Source: Saxidomus purpurata (Eukaryota; Mollusca; Bivalvia; Venerida; Veneridae). Taken from it: DNA of 64,000 nucleotides. The DNA lies in NCBI GenBank assembly GCA_022818135.1, contig JAFMSR010000001.1, positions 33,391,463 through 33,455,462 on the forward strand. The letters run 5' to 3'. This document shows, one piece after another, positions 26,301 to 35,367 of this stretch. Under the pieces are notes generated by a model. The model made no database searches. It saw nothing but the letters and a program-made list of their open reading frames with translations, and was not told where the DNA came from. The position numbers were made by a program, and so were the translations under genes. Positions within the stretch are counted from its first letter, which is position 1. The number at the start of each line of letters is the position of its first letter.

Positions 26301-29300
26301 TAATTTCACGTTTGAGTTACATCTTCTCGATTTTTGGCGTACCATCAATTCTGAGAACGGACAATGGTCCACCTTTCCAAAGTGAAGAGTTTGCAAATTT
26401 TGCAGTCGAAATGGGTTTCAAACATAGAAGGATTACACCTTTGCATCCAGAATCGAATGGAATCGCGGAGCGATTTATGAGAATATTATCAAAAACTGTC
26501 AAAACAGCACATATTCAGGGACATAACCTGAAAAAGGAACTTAATACATTCCTACTAAACTATCGAGCCACACCCCACAGTTCGACCGGTGTTTCACCAG
26601 CCCAGCTTATTTTCGGAAGGAAATTTCAAACTAAAATACCAGAATTCAAACCCAAGTGCAAAGACACCTATGTTCGAAAACGGGATGCAGATTTGCGGAA
26701 AAAAGAACAAAACATATATAGACAAAAAGCGAAATTCGCGACAAGTCTATTTACGTGTTGGGGACTCAGTTCTCATAAAACAACGCAGACAAAACAAACT
26801 ATCGGCACCATTTAGTTATAAACCCGGGATTATTCTACAAAAGAAGGGATCAATGATAACAGTTAAACATCAAGGAAAAATTGTGACAAGGGATGTTTCA
26901 CATTTTAAGCCACTACCAAAAACACTAACGTACAAAGCCGAAAACAAATCGAAACAAGAAACGAGTTCAAATGAACGCCCAAGGAGGGAAATTAGGAAAC
27001 CTGTGAGGTACCGTTAGTAAGGATGGGAAGTGTAATTTCAAGTGTTTGTGTATGGAGCATAATAATCTCCATAAATATGTGCCTACAAAGCAAATAATAA
27101 AGGTTAATCTAGAATAAGTGATTGTGAAATTACAAAGTTAAGATAAAAGGGCTGTACACTAATTGGAAATGTCACATTGATGAAATGTGTACCGCGCGCA
27201 GATTAGTTAATTTGTTTTCAGACAGAAACCAGACTCTGGGTTAGGCAAAGAATTAGTGTAAATATCATGTTCATATAACTTGCTGATAAATGAATTAACA
27301 TTGTTTCCTAACAGTTGAATGAATGACTAAACATCATGGGAAAAATTGAAAACTGTAAACTAGTAACATTCTTCGGGCATTTTATTTTTTTCATTATTTG
27401 TTTAATAACCATATATTCTAACATGCTGGTTTGCATCTTCTTTAAAGAAAAGATGGGATGTAGTATACATCGCCTACGTACTTGTTGTATCATATTACAT
27501 TCTTGATGTTGCATGCTTATCCCGCTATATATTGTGTTAGTCGCCCTGCGAGAGCTGTATAAAATAAACGTATAAAATGTAGCAGTGTTGTTCATTAGAT
27601 AAATAATGAAACAATATTACAGTGTCCTTTTATTGTTATTTTGTCTATAAAATCTAGGTACCAATTGCGTTCATATCACAGATTGTCGACATTGATTTTC
27701 TTGCCTCTCTTAACACATTGTCACAACCGTACCTGTTTGAAGCTATGATTGGTTCAGATGAATTCTTAAACATACCTATCGATTATGAAAAGCATCGAGC
27801 TTTTTTGTTCAAATCATTTGCATTCGTCAAAAATATTACTGGGATCATGTTTTAAGGTTATGAACTAGCATTGTGTCAGCTGTTCATGGACTTAAAGCTA
27901 AATGTACAACCAATATAAATCTACAAGATGCTGTAATTGATAATCAAGCTATGCGAAATGTATTGAGGTACATACATTTTATACTATAACCTTGTCTAAC
28001 ACTTATATTTCGTTTCGATAAGTTTAGACTGCTATACCTTTTGGTTTTTGTATGAATTATGTGTATCCATATCCTATAAATACTGTATCATAGTGTATAA
28101 ACTGTTCTTTTCTAGTGGTATTTTCTATGACATGTAAATATGTTTTTTTTTATTTTGTATCTTCTTACATTTGTATTATCATTGTTAAATCCGTGTAAAA
28201 TGGGAAATAAATTGTAATAATACCGTTTTCAGCATGTGGACTTTTCGCAATCAAGAAGATCTTGCAAGGTGCTACATGCAAAAGCAAGGCCCTCATGGAC
28301 GGCAAGACAGTGCTTATAACAGGGGGAAACACTGGCATTGGCAAGGCCACTGCCAAAGATCTTGCCAAAAGAGGTGACACTTTTGTTGTTTAGAAGTATT
28401 TGATGCTGTTGGTTTGTGTAAAGCTTATACAAAATTACACGCATATAATGTTACAATATGAAACACAGGCGGAATCTATAGAATTCCGGTCCCCATGGTT
28501 AAATGTTATATTTAAACAGACTGATTGGGTGAGGATATTAAGCATCGTCAGATGTGTACTCTACTAGTTAATATCAAGTTAATTTTTCGATAACTTGTTC
28601 GTGACAGGAGCGAGGGTACTGATAGCGTGTCGTAACCAGGAGAGAGCGGACGCTGCAGCAGACGAGATCAGACAGTACAGTGACAGTGATAATGTGGTCG
28701 TGTATATACTTGACCTTGCTTCACTGGCATCAGTAAGAGAATGTGCCGCCAAGGTCATCGCCAAGGAAACAAGACTTGATGTTCTTATAAATAACGCAGG
28801 TATGTGTTTCACCTATTACTGTAGAGGAAAGTGAAACTGAACGTTCTTTAATACGCGCTTTTCATTCTTCAAACGATGTTAAAATAGATTATTTCGCGAA
28901 TATTTCAGTCAAGGTAAAGACAACGAGCTCTATCGTTTTCAATTTTACAATTTCAGGAGTGATGTGGTTACCAAACTGGAGAACAAAGGACGGGTTCGAG
29001 GTGCAGTTTGGTACTAACCATCTGGGACACTTTCTCTTCACCAACCTTCTGCTAGACTTGATGAAGAAATCTGCACCCAGTAGAATCATTAATGTTTCTT
29101 CGTATGGACATCTAAGTAAGCCTCTTATACTCACCTTCCGGGTCTGTTTTAACATCTTGATTAGACATTGCTGCTGTCCCTATTGTTGTACGTTTAATCG
29201 TACTTTAGTCGCAGTTTACCTTTGACCATCGCTCATGGAAAGAACCAGTCTAGAACCATAGTTATATTCAGTAAGAAACTGCCAACTTTCTCACATAAAG

Positions 29301-32300
29301 AAACATGATCGGTAGCAGGGCACGAGCCAATATTTAGACATTATATTTCAAATGAGCTTCAATACACGTCTATGACCGGTATAACATCAGTTTCGGTCAA
29401 GCTGTGCTTCACTAGAGACCCTGTTATACTTACATGTATTCAAATAGTGACCTATAACTCAAAACCACACGGTTTACAATATAGCCTTCGTTCTTCCTCA
29501 GAGTTCGTTATACATGTATCTCCTACAGTTGACCCATCTATTACATGTATGTGTTTCCGGGAGGCAATTTACTTTATATTTCCATTGTGCTGGGCATTTT
29601 TGGCGCCTTTTTATTATTAAACCATTTTATTTTGTATGCCATTTCAGCCGGAACAATTAATTTTGACGATATTAACAGTGAAAAGAGTTTCAACAGATAT
29701 TCCGCATACTTTCAGAGTAAATTGGCAAATATTCTCTTCACAAGAGAATTGAGTAAACGTCTAAAAGGTTCGTAAAAGCCAAATGTAATAACGAAACAGT
29801 GTGTAAACGGCAGCCTAGTAGTATTATAGATGAAGTCATACATGTCCTGGTTACTATTTTAGGTTCACAGTTTAACTTGCACTAGTGGATGGTATGTCGT
29901 TCAAAGTCTTCAACAAATGTTTTTAATTTATACTTATTAACTAGACCCCAACATACAGTACGCTATGTTAGGACAAAGTGATTTATTTATTCTCAGTTGC
30001 GAAACAAGTTCTTACAACTTCGATAAATCGCTCTCGAGACTCATTCCAGATGAAATCAATCTCAAAGAGAGAGGGATGGGGAAGGGAATGTGGAAATATA
30101 TATGTCTTGCACAAGGACACAACCGCCATAGCACTGGTGGGGATCGGACTCAGGACCGTAGTTTGTTATCAACTCGTGGCAATGCTTCATTGAGAGTTAT
30201 CTAGTACTGAGTGAGGAAAGGTCCACTTTGGTCGTAACGTAGCATGATCTTTAGATGAGGCAAGAGAAGTATTTGCATTAGATGAAAACATGCTTTACTT
30301 GTCTTAAATTCTAATATTTGGTCTGCATGGACTGTCTGCAGATAAATTTGTACAAGTACCAAAAATGTAATTTGAAAGTCAGCGAGAATTTGGTCTTGGT
30401 AGTGTTGTCATCAAAGCTTAAGGCATTCCTAACATTAATATGTTTAAGTGACTGTACTGGCAGAGTGACTTTGGTTCATCTAGATCATTGTTGATGACTG
30501 TAATAGTAGTATAAAATAGAGTGTCCCCCCCCCCCTGATATTTTTGCACATACTGATAATTTTGCACATACCGATATTTTTGCGCATACACCCTGTACGA
30601 TGTAGGGGAAGTAAATGCTACAGAAACTGGTTTCTATCACCGAAAGAGTGATGTCCCTGAATGGAGACACGCATATTGTTTTAAAAAGTGTTTCCACCAA
30701 TCGCGATAAAAGAAGAAACATGAATGTCAATAACGTGTCTGACACCACCCCCTACCGCAGGGGGCACTCCCTTACCTCCGAGGAGTTAACCATATTTGAA
30801 TCATAAACTTAAGAAGGACATTTAAGAGTGTGGCATACAAGTGAGTATTATTCTTACATATGCGTGTGCTGCGAAAAAGCGTTTCAGGACCAAAGAACAT
30901 TTTTGAGGTATCTGAAACATATGCTGGGAAGAAAACTGTAAGATTAACGGAAATTGCTTTTTGAAGGTAAAGTCTTAAACGATAAATACACTGACCGATA
31001 TTTTGTCGAGCTCACTAGACGTTTCAGCTTTTCGTTGGATGCTACGTAATACGGACAAGACCATAGTGTTATCTCAAAATAAGTTCAAGATGTAACTTAT
31101 AATCGAGACATGTCGAATTTCTCAAACTCAAACTATTGCATGGATTTGGCGCCACTTCAGTTACCATCCAACACAGCATGCTGGGCGTGTGACAAGATTG
31201 AAGTACCGCTCGAATACTGCGGGAAGTGCAAAGTCGCGAGATACTGTAGCAAACATTGTCAACTTTAGGACTGGTCCCGTTTTCATCAGTCGATATGTAT
31301 ATCACCTTTCTCAAAATGAAAATAGTGGCGATAGAAAGAAGGGGAAAATAAGACAAAAAATAGAAAATGAGGTAAGAGGAGGAAAGGTGAGGGGGAGAGG
31401 AGGAAGGAGGAGAGAAAAGGGAGGTAGGAGGAGGAGAGAGGAGGGTAAGATAAGTGAACAATAAGGTCGAACTGAGATAAGCTGGTAGTAAGTAGGATAT
31501 ATACCTATTTACGTGTGAATATCGATATTATAGCAACGGTGGTTTTTAAACGTCTTAAAGCTTGAGTCTTAAACGATAAATAAACAGAATGACATTTTTA
31601 CTTCAGTGATTGCTTGGATGTCAAGAAGTGAAGACGCACACTTGAGAAAAATAGATATATTCGATACAAAAGAAAAGAGAGTAAAGAGGAAGTTTAATAG
31701 GAGCGCATCTCGTAAAAGCCATGTGCCTCATTCTGAAATGTATATACGGATGGTCCTCCCAGCGGAGCAGACGACAGCTATAGCTAAGAGTATGCTTGAT
31801 CGTCAGTCCAAACCTAAAGTGACATTAATCGATCTGGAATTGCAACGAATGAAAGAAGTCAGTAAAACACGGAAGCGTAAAGGTTCCAAGGGAAGTTAGA
31901 TGGGATTAGTAACAAGAGTACCAAGAAACTTAGGCAGAGGGCACCATCTGCGAGCAGAAAGCCGAAGCAGACCTCAAAAGAAGATGAAAACATCCTACTA
32001 TTGGACAGGTATTAAACTGAACACTTACATGACTCCTCCTCATTTGCAGTTTAGCCTTCAAGCGCGATGTTTGAATGTGATATATGTTTCAAAGTCTTTA
32101 GAAGACGGGATAATATGTTGCGGCATAAAGGTCTGCACATCCGGACGAAGATTCAGAGGAAGACGTGATGTCAGACATTTCTGTACAAGAGGACATTTTT
32201 GGACCTGTTAATGAAAACAATTCTGATAACAGCGACGACGATATGTCTGAGTATGAAGAGTTTGGATATTGATCCTTGGGAATACATTGTAGAGGAAGCG

Positions 32301-35300
32301 TTTGATAAGTGCCAGTCGCAGTATGGAACCGAAGTGAAGGAGCTTATGGAAGAAGATACCGAGATCAGTGAAAGTGAAGCCAGAGAAAATGTCTTTGAGG
32401 ACTGGAAAAGCACTTACAGGAAAGCCATGATGAACATTTTCGGTAGAAAACTGGTGTGGTTCGATGCTATGAAGAAGGATCCCATCTATAAAGCGATAAA
32501 GAAGACAGTCAATCAACTAATTGCAACAGAACACTACGAAGGGGAGGAAGCCTTAAAGTACGCCATTATAAACGGAGATTTCTGTTTGAAAAGTGCTGGA
32601 CAATTACGTCACTCCACAGTTGGAAGAGGAAGAAGATACGGAACAAATGGAAGATACTGAGTGAGAGTGATACATGTATAACAGGACTGTCAAACTTGTT
32701 CGGCTAATAGTAAAACGATATTGTCGAAGCTGAAGTGAGCTGCGTGTCTTTTTGTATAAAAACTTTATGATCTGTGACATTTCTATCAACGAATTGACTG
32801 ACTTCATTCATTTTGTTCCGTCTGGAAAGAGCAAAACTTGTGTCTGTTTTATTAAAACTCAAGCTTTTTATATTAAAGAAATGTAGATAATTTAGAAGAA
32901 AAAAATAAATGTAGCTAATAAACACAGATGTTGCTTTGTGACTTCTCTTTCTCGGTCTTTTTCCAATAGGTGGTGTTTACCATTTAACTAAGGGTATATA
33001 AAACGTCTAGCAACAAGCAAGAGTTTAAATCAAGTAATAAGCTTTTATCTAAAACTATTCATTTAAAATATACGCAAGATTAAAATAATGTTTTCCTACA
33101 GCGCTCACTCCACTAAAATTAACGCTATTCAAAGAAAAGGCTTGCGGTTTACGGGTCGCAGTGTGTGCTTGGTATTCTTTCAAAAATGTAATTTAATCGT
33201 GTCACCATGACAATCTCGCTTGTTATTTAATACCTGTTTGTGTTTTTTTATAAGTATGCAGTTGATGTCCTTTTCGAAATATATTAGTTATCAACTTTTT
33301 TTTAAAATATTTGATTAATCTAATGTATGTTGAGAAATATACGCAAAAGTTTGGTTTTATTTTCATTGCTTATACGCTTGAATAAACCGTCCTATCTTTT
33401 TATAAGTGTTTCATTTGGAATTTTACAATGGGTAGGTTCCATTTATTGGTCATTGGGGTGCTCATTAAAGTCCAGTGTTACTTGTATGATTTCCACGGCA
33501 TACCCCAAATTTGAAATGAATAATCCGAAATATCAACATACACCCCCCTGTCTCATTTGCAGAAACCAGTGCCATATAGATAGAAATCGAATAAAACATT
33601 TTGACACATATAGCCGCAAACATTTAGGAGACCGAACCAAACGACTTTTACCTCCCTTAGATATCCCTAAAAGGTTAGAACCGTTTGCTTGGTCTGTTTC
33701 TCCTCACTACCTCCGAGGCTTTCATTTTCACATGCTTGAGAAATGCCTTACGGTTTTCAAACACGCAGTCGCAGCATACACAGATATTTGAATAATACTC
33801 GCATGTATCGCATGTATGCCATACTCTGAAGTGGTGTAATAGGTTTCTCCAAAGCAAAAAAACGTAACCACATTTCCTACAATGAAATATGATGTTCTTG
33901 TCGTTACTCTCCATAGTGAGATAACGGTCTCGCTTTATTAGCAACTGACCTCGCCGTCTGTACCAAATCACTATCATATATATCAACACTATAAGCCACA
34001 AGAAGTGACCCTCCTCATAACCTCCTCATGCCTCCTCATTACCTCCTCAATACCTCATCATACCTCCTGAATGACTCATCTTGTCACTTCGTGTGGCTTA
34101 TAGTGTTGATATATATAATAGTGAATTCCTACTATACCCCTGTAGAGATATATTATGTGACCTTTGCTCTGCTACACATCCTATAGAAAACCGACTCATG
34201 CATGTAAGATTTACACACCGGACATAAGTGCTAATTGAATGGCGGACGCAAAAGCGATGATATGGTCTCCGAACCGGTCGTTATAACCTGAAAAGTCTGC
34301 TGCTGTCTCTCAGCGGGCTAAACTATACTCTCTTCAAATGTATCGTTTTAAATATATATTAAAAAATAGTTTTTCAGAGGTTATTGACATTCATGTTTCT
34401 TCTTTTATTGCATTGGTGGAAACACTTTTTAAAACAATATGCGTGTCTCCATTCAAGGGCATCACTCTTGCAATAATAAACCCTCAGTTTCTGTAGCAGT
34501 TACTTCCCTACTTGTTCATGCGCAAACATGTTTCTTCTTTTTATCGCATTGGTGGAAACACTTTTTAAAACATATGCGTGTCTCCATTCAGGGACATCCT
34601 CTTTCGGTGATAGAAACCAGTTTCTGTAGCATTTCTTCCCCTACATCGTACAGGGTGTATGCGCAAAAATATCGGTATGTGCAAAAATATCAGTATGTGC
34701 AAAAATATCAGGGGGCCCAAACTTGTAATAAGCAATTTATTGTTTTTATATACTGGTGTTTGTTTTCTAGGTACAAGTGTCACTGCCAACTCCCTGAACC
34801 CTGGTAGCGTAGACACTGAGCTTCTAAGGTTTAAGGATGTACATATTTTGCCGGTTCGAGTTTTTATGACACTGGTGTACTACCTGATTGCAAAGTTTGT
34901 TATCAAGTCAGCAATGCAAGGAGCCCAGACGTCCATCTATCTAGCTGTTGACGGTGACCTTGATAATGTCACGGGAGAATACTTTGTGTAAGTTAAAGTG
35001 TCTCCTGTAACGCTACATATGCATAATTATAGCATCTACATGGCATTGAAGAAAATGCAACTGAAAGTAAAACATATTCCATCAGACAATGTGCACAACA
35101 GTAGCATCATGTGATACGGAAAGTGTATTTAACTGCACAAATACTTGAGAAAAATCAAAATCTATATTTGTAAATACAATGTAATAAGAAACTTTTTTTT
35201 CTGATAACATTACTTATTTGTGCTGTCACAATGGAAACATACACGACTCTGTATTGTATTACAGTGACTGTGCTGTAGCGACACCATCAAAAGAAGCCAG

Positions 35301-35367
35301 GGACGATGCCGTCGCAGCTAGACTTTGGAAAGTGTCTGAGGATATGGTTGGTCTGAAGAAAGCTTAG
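19755..35367 (+). CDS. RDH13-like: RDH13-like short-chain dehydrogenase/reductase (7 exons)
   Basis: Exons: 19755-19839, 28233-28373, 28608-28799, 28957-29115, 29648-29767, 34771-34987, 35265-35367. All have GT-AG ends and sum to 1017 nt (338 residues). The protein matches the SDR7C retinol dehydrogenase family (RDH11-14), NADP(H)-dependent oxidoreductases acting on retinoids or other lipid aldehydes. The N-terminus has a hydrophobic anchor ([15 protein letters not shown], split between exons 1 and 2). The Rossmann motif TGGNTGIG is at 58-65, NNAG at 137-140, the catalytic Ser at 187/188, YxxxK at Tyr213 and Lys217, and NPG at 242-244. Exon 1 is assigned because it opens with ATG, ends in phase 1 exactly as exon 2 requires, and completes the membrane anchor as in human RDH13. 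Subcellular site is inferred (membrane; RDH13 is mitochondrial). Introns 1 and 5 carry the large mobile elements described separately. Confidence 0.88.
20190..20375. repeat. Homopolymer-rich stretch (A, C and T runs)
   Basis: Runs of A (15 and about 28), C (8) and T (about 14) alternate with little other sequence. A similar, shorter patch lies at 22586-22635. The apparent lysine/proline-rich frames through it are not genes. Such stretches are also where consensus errors accumulate. Confidence 0.8.
20614..20836 (+). mobile_element. tRNA-derived SINE, family member 1
   Basis: The head resembles a tRNA A box (AGCCTAGTGGTAGAGCG). The body contains ATACCAAAAACGTAAAAAATG and ends GAGTGATTAATATAAG then AAATAAATTAGTATAA. 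The tail matches that of the SINE at 42459. No clear B box is seen, so this copy is probably altered. It lies in intron 1 of the dehydrogenase. Confidence 0.6.
21227..21644. mobile_element. hAT-type MITE with 8-bp target duplication
   Basis: The left end TAGGGATGTCATTGATT is mirrored by AATCGATTACATCCCTA at the right end. The element is flanked on both sides by the same 8 bases, CTTACATC (21219-21226 and 21645-21652). Eight-base duplications and TAGGG-like ends fit the hAT superfamily. The interior is rich in ATCGAT words and has no transposase. A partial second copy is at 50526-50715. Confidence 0.85.
21655..22275. repeat. Large foldback palindrome (about 620 bp)
   Basis: The two halves are inverse copies of each other, centred near 21968. 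The inner arms (about 21805-21960 and 21985-22135) share blocks such as GAAATATCCGTCAC, GGGTAACTGTTT and CAGAGCCTCGTTCCCGCC. The outer arms share GACGTAACGTTATAAACAA and the GACGTCA that follows. Part of the centre (CACGAGGTTCAGATCGAAAT) recurs inverted at 22342-22366. Open frames on both strands inside it mirror each other and are not coding. Confidence 0.8.
22782..22846 (+). repeat. tRNA-like (SINE head) sequence at the retrotransposon insertion point
   Basis: GGTAGAGTATT followed about 40 bases later by GGTTCGATTCC resembles RNA polymerase III A and B boxes. It does not fold into an obvious functional tRNA by eye. It ends exactly where the LTR element begins, so the element inserted into or next to a SINE head. 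Confidence 0.45.
22847..23009 (+). repeat. 5' LTR
   Basis: This 163-base LTR starts TGTAGTATAC and ends AATATTACA. It contains TATAAAATAAACG and TATAAAATGTAG near its 3' end, which could serve as promoter and poly(A) signals. Confidence 0.95.
23138..24262 (+). pseudogene. gag: Retrotransposon Gag plus start of protease
   Basis: The first ATG of the frame is at 23138 (context CAAAATGAC). The protein has an N-terminal helical Gag region, a basic Arg/Pro-rich stretch, then two zinc-knuckle-like motifs. The second is a clean [14 protein letters not shown] (CX2CX4HX4C) at about 23864. An aspartic protease motif DTGS follows in the same frame at 24074, so the intact parent had Gag and protease in one frame. 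The protease then leaves this frame: after about 24180 the continuation is in the next frame, and this frame runs on into unrelated residues to a stop at 24262. Confidence 0.85.
24112..24963 (+). pseudogene. pol: Retrotransposon protease C-terminus and reverse transcriptase
   Basis: Protease-like sequence from about 24190 leads into the reverse transcriptase. Motifs seen are a LDIIEKV entry, [37 protein letters not shown] and the catalytic IADDIIVYA with its Asp pair near 24900. The frame stops at 24961 just after CLRH-type thumb sequence, and the thumb continues in another frame from about 24954. The first residues of this frame before 24190 are out of register with the protease. Confidence 0.88.
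24954..25910 (+). pseudogene. pol: Retrotransposon RT thumb, connection and RNase H
   Basis: The frame begins with RT thumb sequence ([33 protein letters not shown]). It then carries RNase H motifs: [13 protein letters not shown], the YSQTEREAL glutamate, [11 protein letters not shown] and the closing [11 protein letters not shown] stop at 25908 interrupts it; the next frame picks up just upstream, at about 25889, with the linker into integrase. A one-base length change in a run of T at 25885-25890 is the simplest explanation. Confidence 0.88.
25889..26815 (+). pseudogene. pol: Retrotransposon integrase (zinc-binding and catalytic core)
   Basis: An N-terminal HHCC-type zinc-binding segment (HESHAG ... 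NCIPC) is followed by the catalytic core. The D,D-35-E triad is visible as [14 protein letters not shown] and the Glu of [26 protein letters not shown], typical of gypsy integrases, follows. After about 26720 this frame leaves the integrase, and the basic C-terminal domain continues in the frame ending at 27017. Confidence 0.88.
26700..27017 (+). pseudogene. pol: Retrotransposon integrase C-terminal domain
   Basis: The stretch [17 protein letters not shown], followed by [10 protein letters not shown] and ITVKHQGK, is the GPY/F-type C-terminal integrase domain. It ends in a basic [13 protein letters not shown] tail that is common at the end of gypsy Pol. It is in a different frame from the catalytic core. 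The open frame nominally starts at 26589, but only the part from about 26700 fits the domain. Confidence 0.8.
27459..27621 (+). repeat. 3' LTR
   Basis: This is the 163-base direct repeat of the 5' LTR with no difference seen by eye. It is preceded by the purine tract AAAGAAAAGATGGGA and followed by the duplicated target GTGTC. Confidence 0.95.
27622..28232. other. Rest of RDH13-like intron 1
   Basis: This is AT-rich intronic sequence after the retrotransposon. It ends in the acceptor GTTTTCAG at 28225-28232. No other feature is seen. Confidence 0.6.
30830..30941 (+). pseudogene. C2H2 zinc-finger remnant in left arm
   Basis: This short frame reads [17 protein letters not shown] then RYLKHM before a stop. 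It is clearly related to the [20 protein letters not shown] stretch of the opposite-strand protein at 33675-34001. Only one finger-like unit is left, and no start is evident. Confidence 0.55.
31110..31326 (+). pseudogene. MYND zinc finger with in-frame stop
   Basis: From the ATG at 31110 the frame runs through a textbook MYND finger: [18 protein letters not shown], then [13 protein letters not shown] at 31266-31268 follows, and the same frame continues [10 protein letters not shown] with the last His and Cys of the domain. MYND fingers bind proline-rich peptides in transcriptional regulators. The stop falls inside the domain, so this copy should not make a full finger. Confidence 0.75.
31606..31899 (+). 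pseudogene. Basic open frame in the inverted-end element
   Basis: This 97-codon frame is rich in Lys and Arg ([28 protein letters not shown]) with no recognised domain. It lies between the MYND and C2H2 remnants on the same strand, so it may be the linker of the same ancestral protein. Just after it, a different frame reads [15 protein letters not shown], which suggests another frame break. Confidence 0.35.
32064..32660 (+). pseudogene. C2H2 finger plus acidic helical domain, frame-broken
   Basis: In frame at 32067 is a C2H2 finger ([19 protein letters not shown] then KGLH, CX2CX12HX3H), running to a TGA soon after 32160. Another frame gives an acidic linker ([12 protein letters not shown] ... 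[13 protein letters not shown]). From about 32256 a third frame carries [36 protein letters not shown] and [18 protein letters not shown] up to a stop at 32658. I recall similar DPW...DPIY modules next to C2H2 fingers in invertebrate proteins of unknown function, but cannot name the family. At least two frame breaks make this copy non-functional. Confidence 0.55.
33675..34001 (-). CDS. Small C2H2 zinc-finger protein in the right arm (hypothetical)
   Basis: This is a 108-codon frame on the - strand. It has a hydrophobic start, a basic segment, then a C2H2-like finger ([20 protein letters not shown] ending VWH) and a second Cys-rich unit ([14 protein letters not shown] ... HVKMK). It ends in a basic RRNRPSKRF tail. 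Its first codons overlap a 160-bp hairpin (33967-34127), so the start is doubtful. It is related to the remnant in the left arm. It may be the best preserved coding piece of the mobile element, or a fragment. Confidence 0.4.
   Translation of the reverse strand: MWLIVLIYMIVIWYRRRGQLLIKRDRYLTMESNDKNIIFHCRKCGYVFLLWRNLLHHFRVWHTCDTCEYYSNICVCCDCVFENRKAFLKHVKMKASEVVRRNRPSKRF
33967..34127. repeat. Hairpin with CCTCCTCAT-repeat loop
   Basis: The left arm TATCAACACTATAAGCCACA and the AGAAGTGAC after it is mirrored by GTCACTTC and GTGTGGCTTATAGTGTTGAT on the right. The arms extend to about 43 bases with few mismatches. The loop of about 70 bases is made of CCTCCTCAT-like units. It is nested in the right half of the inverted-end element. 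Confidence 0.75.

Larger units (their letters stand above)
22847..27621 (+). mobile_element. Ty3/gypsy-type LTR retrotransposon, complete but frame-broken
   Basis: This is a 4775-bp element with 163-bp direct LTRs starting TG and ending CA, flanked by the 5-base duplication GTGTC (22842-22846 and 27622-27626). The two LTRs look identical by eye. A candidate primer-binding site TGGCGACGAGGATG follows the left LTR, and a polypurine tract (27444-27458) precedes the right one. Coding order is Gag, protease, reverse transcriptase, RNase H, integrase, which is the Metaviridae (gypsy) order. It lies in intron 1 of the RDH13-like gene in the same orientation, and there is no envelope-like gene. Domain coding is interrupted by frame changes within the protease and near 24950, 25885 and 26720. 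Confidence 0.95.
30525..34717. mobile_element. 4.2-kb element with long inverted ends and zinc-finger coding remnants
   Basis: The left arm (30531-about 30750) is an inverse copy of the right arm (about 34380-34715). Both share CCCCCTGATATTTTTGCACA, GCGCATACACCCTGTACGAT, GAAACTGGTTTCTATCACCG and AAAAAGTGTTTCCACCAAT. The right arm holds an internal duplication of about 140 bp. Weaker inverted similarity continues inward, because each side carries a related C2H2 zinc-finger frame pointing inward (30830-30941 on +, 33675-34001 on -). The centre carries MYND, a basic region, a C2H2 finger and an acidic helical region on the + strand. No transposase motif is recognised and the target duplication is obscured by a C run. 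It lies in intron 5 of the RDH13-like gene. Confidence 0.7.

Noticed and set aside
31189..31464. Arg/Gly/Lys-rich frame and its antisense Ser/Pro/Leu-rich frame
   Set aside because: Both come from a GGAGGAGAG purine-rich low-complexity stretch at 31370-31450. The real signal here is the MYND frame.
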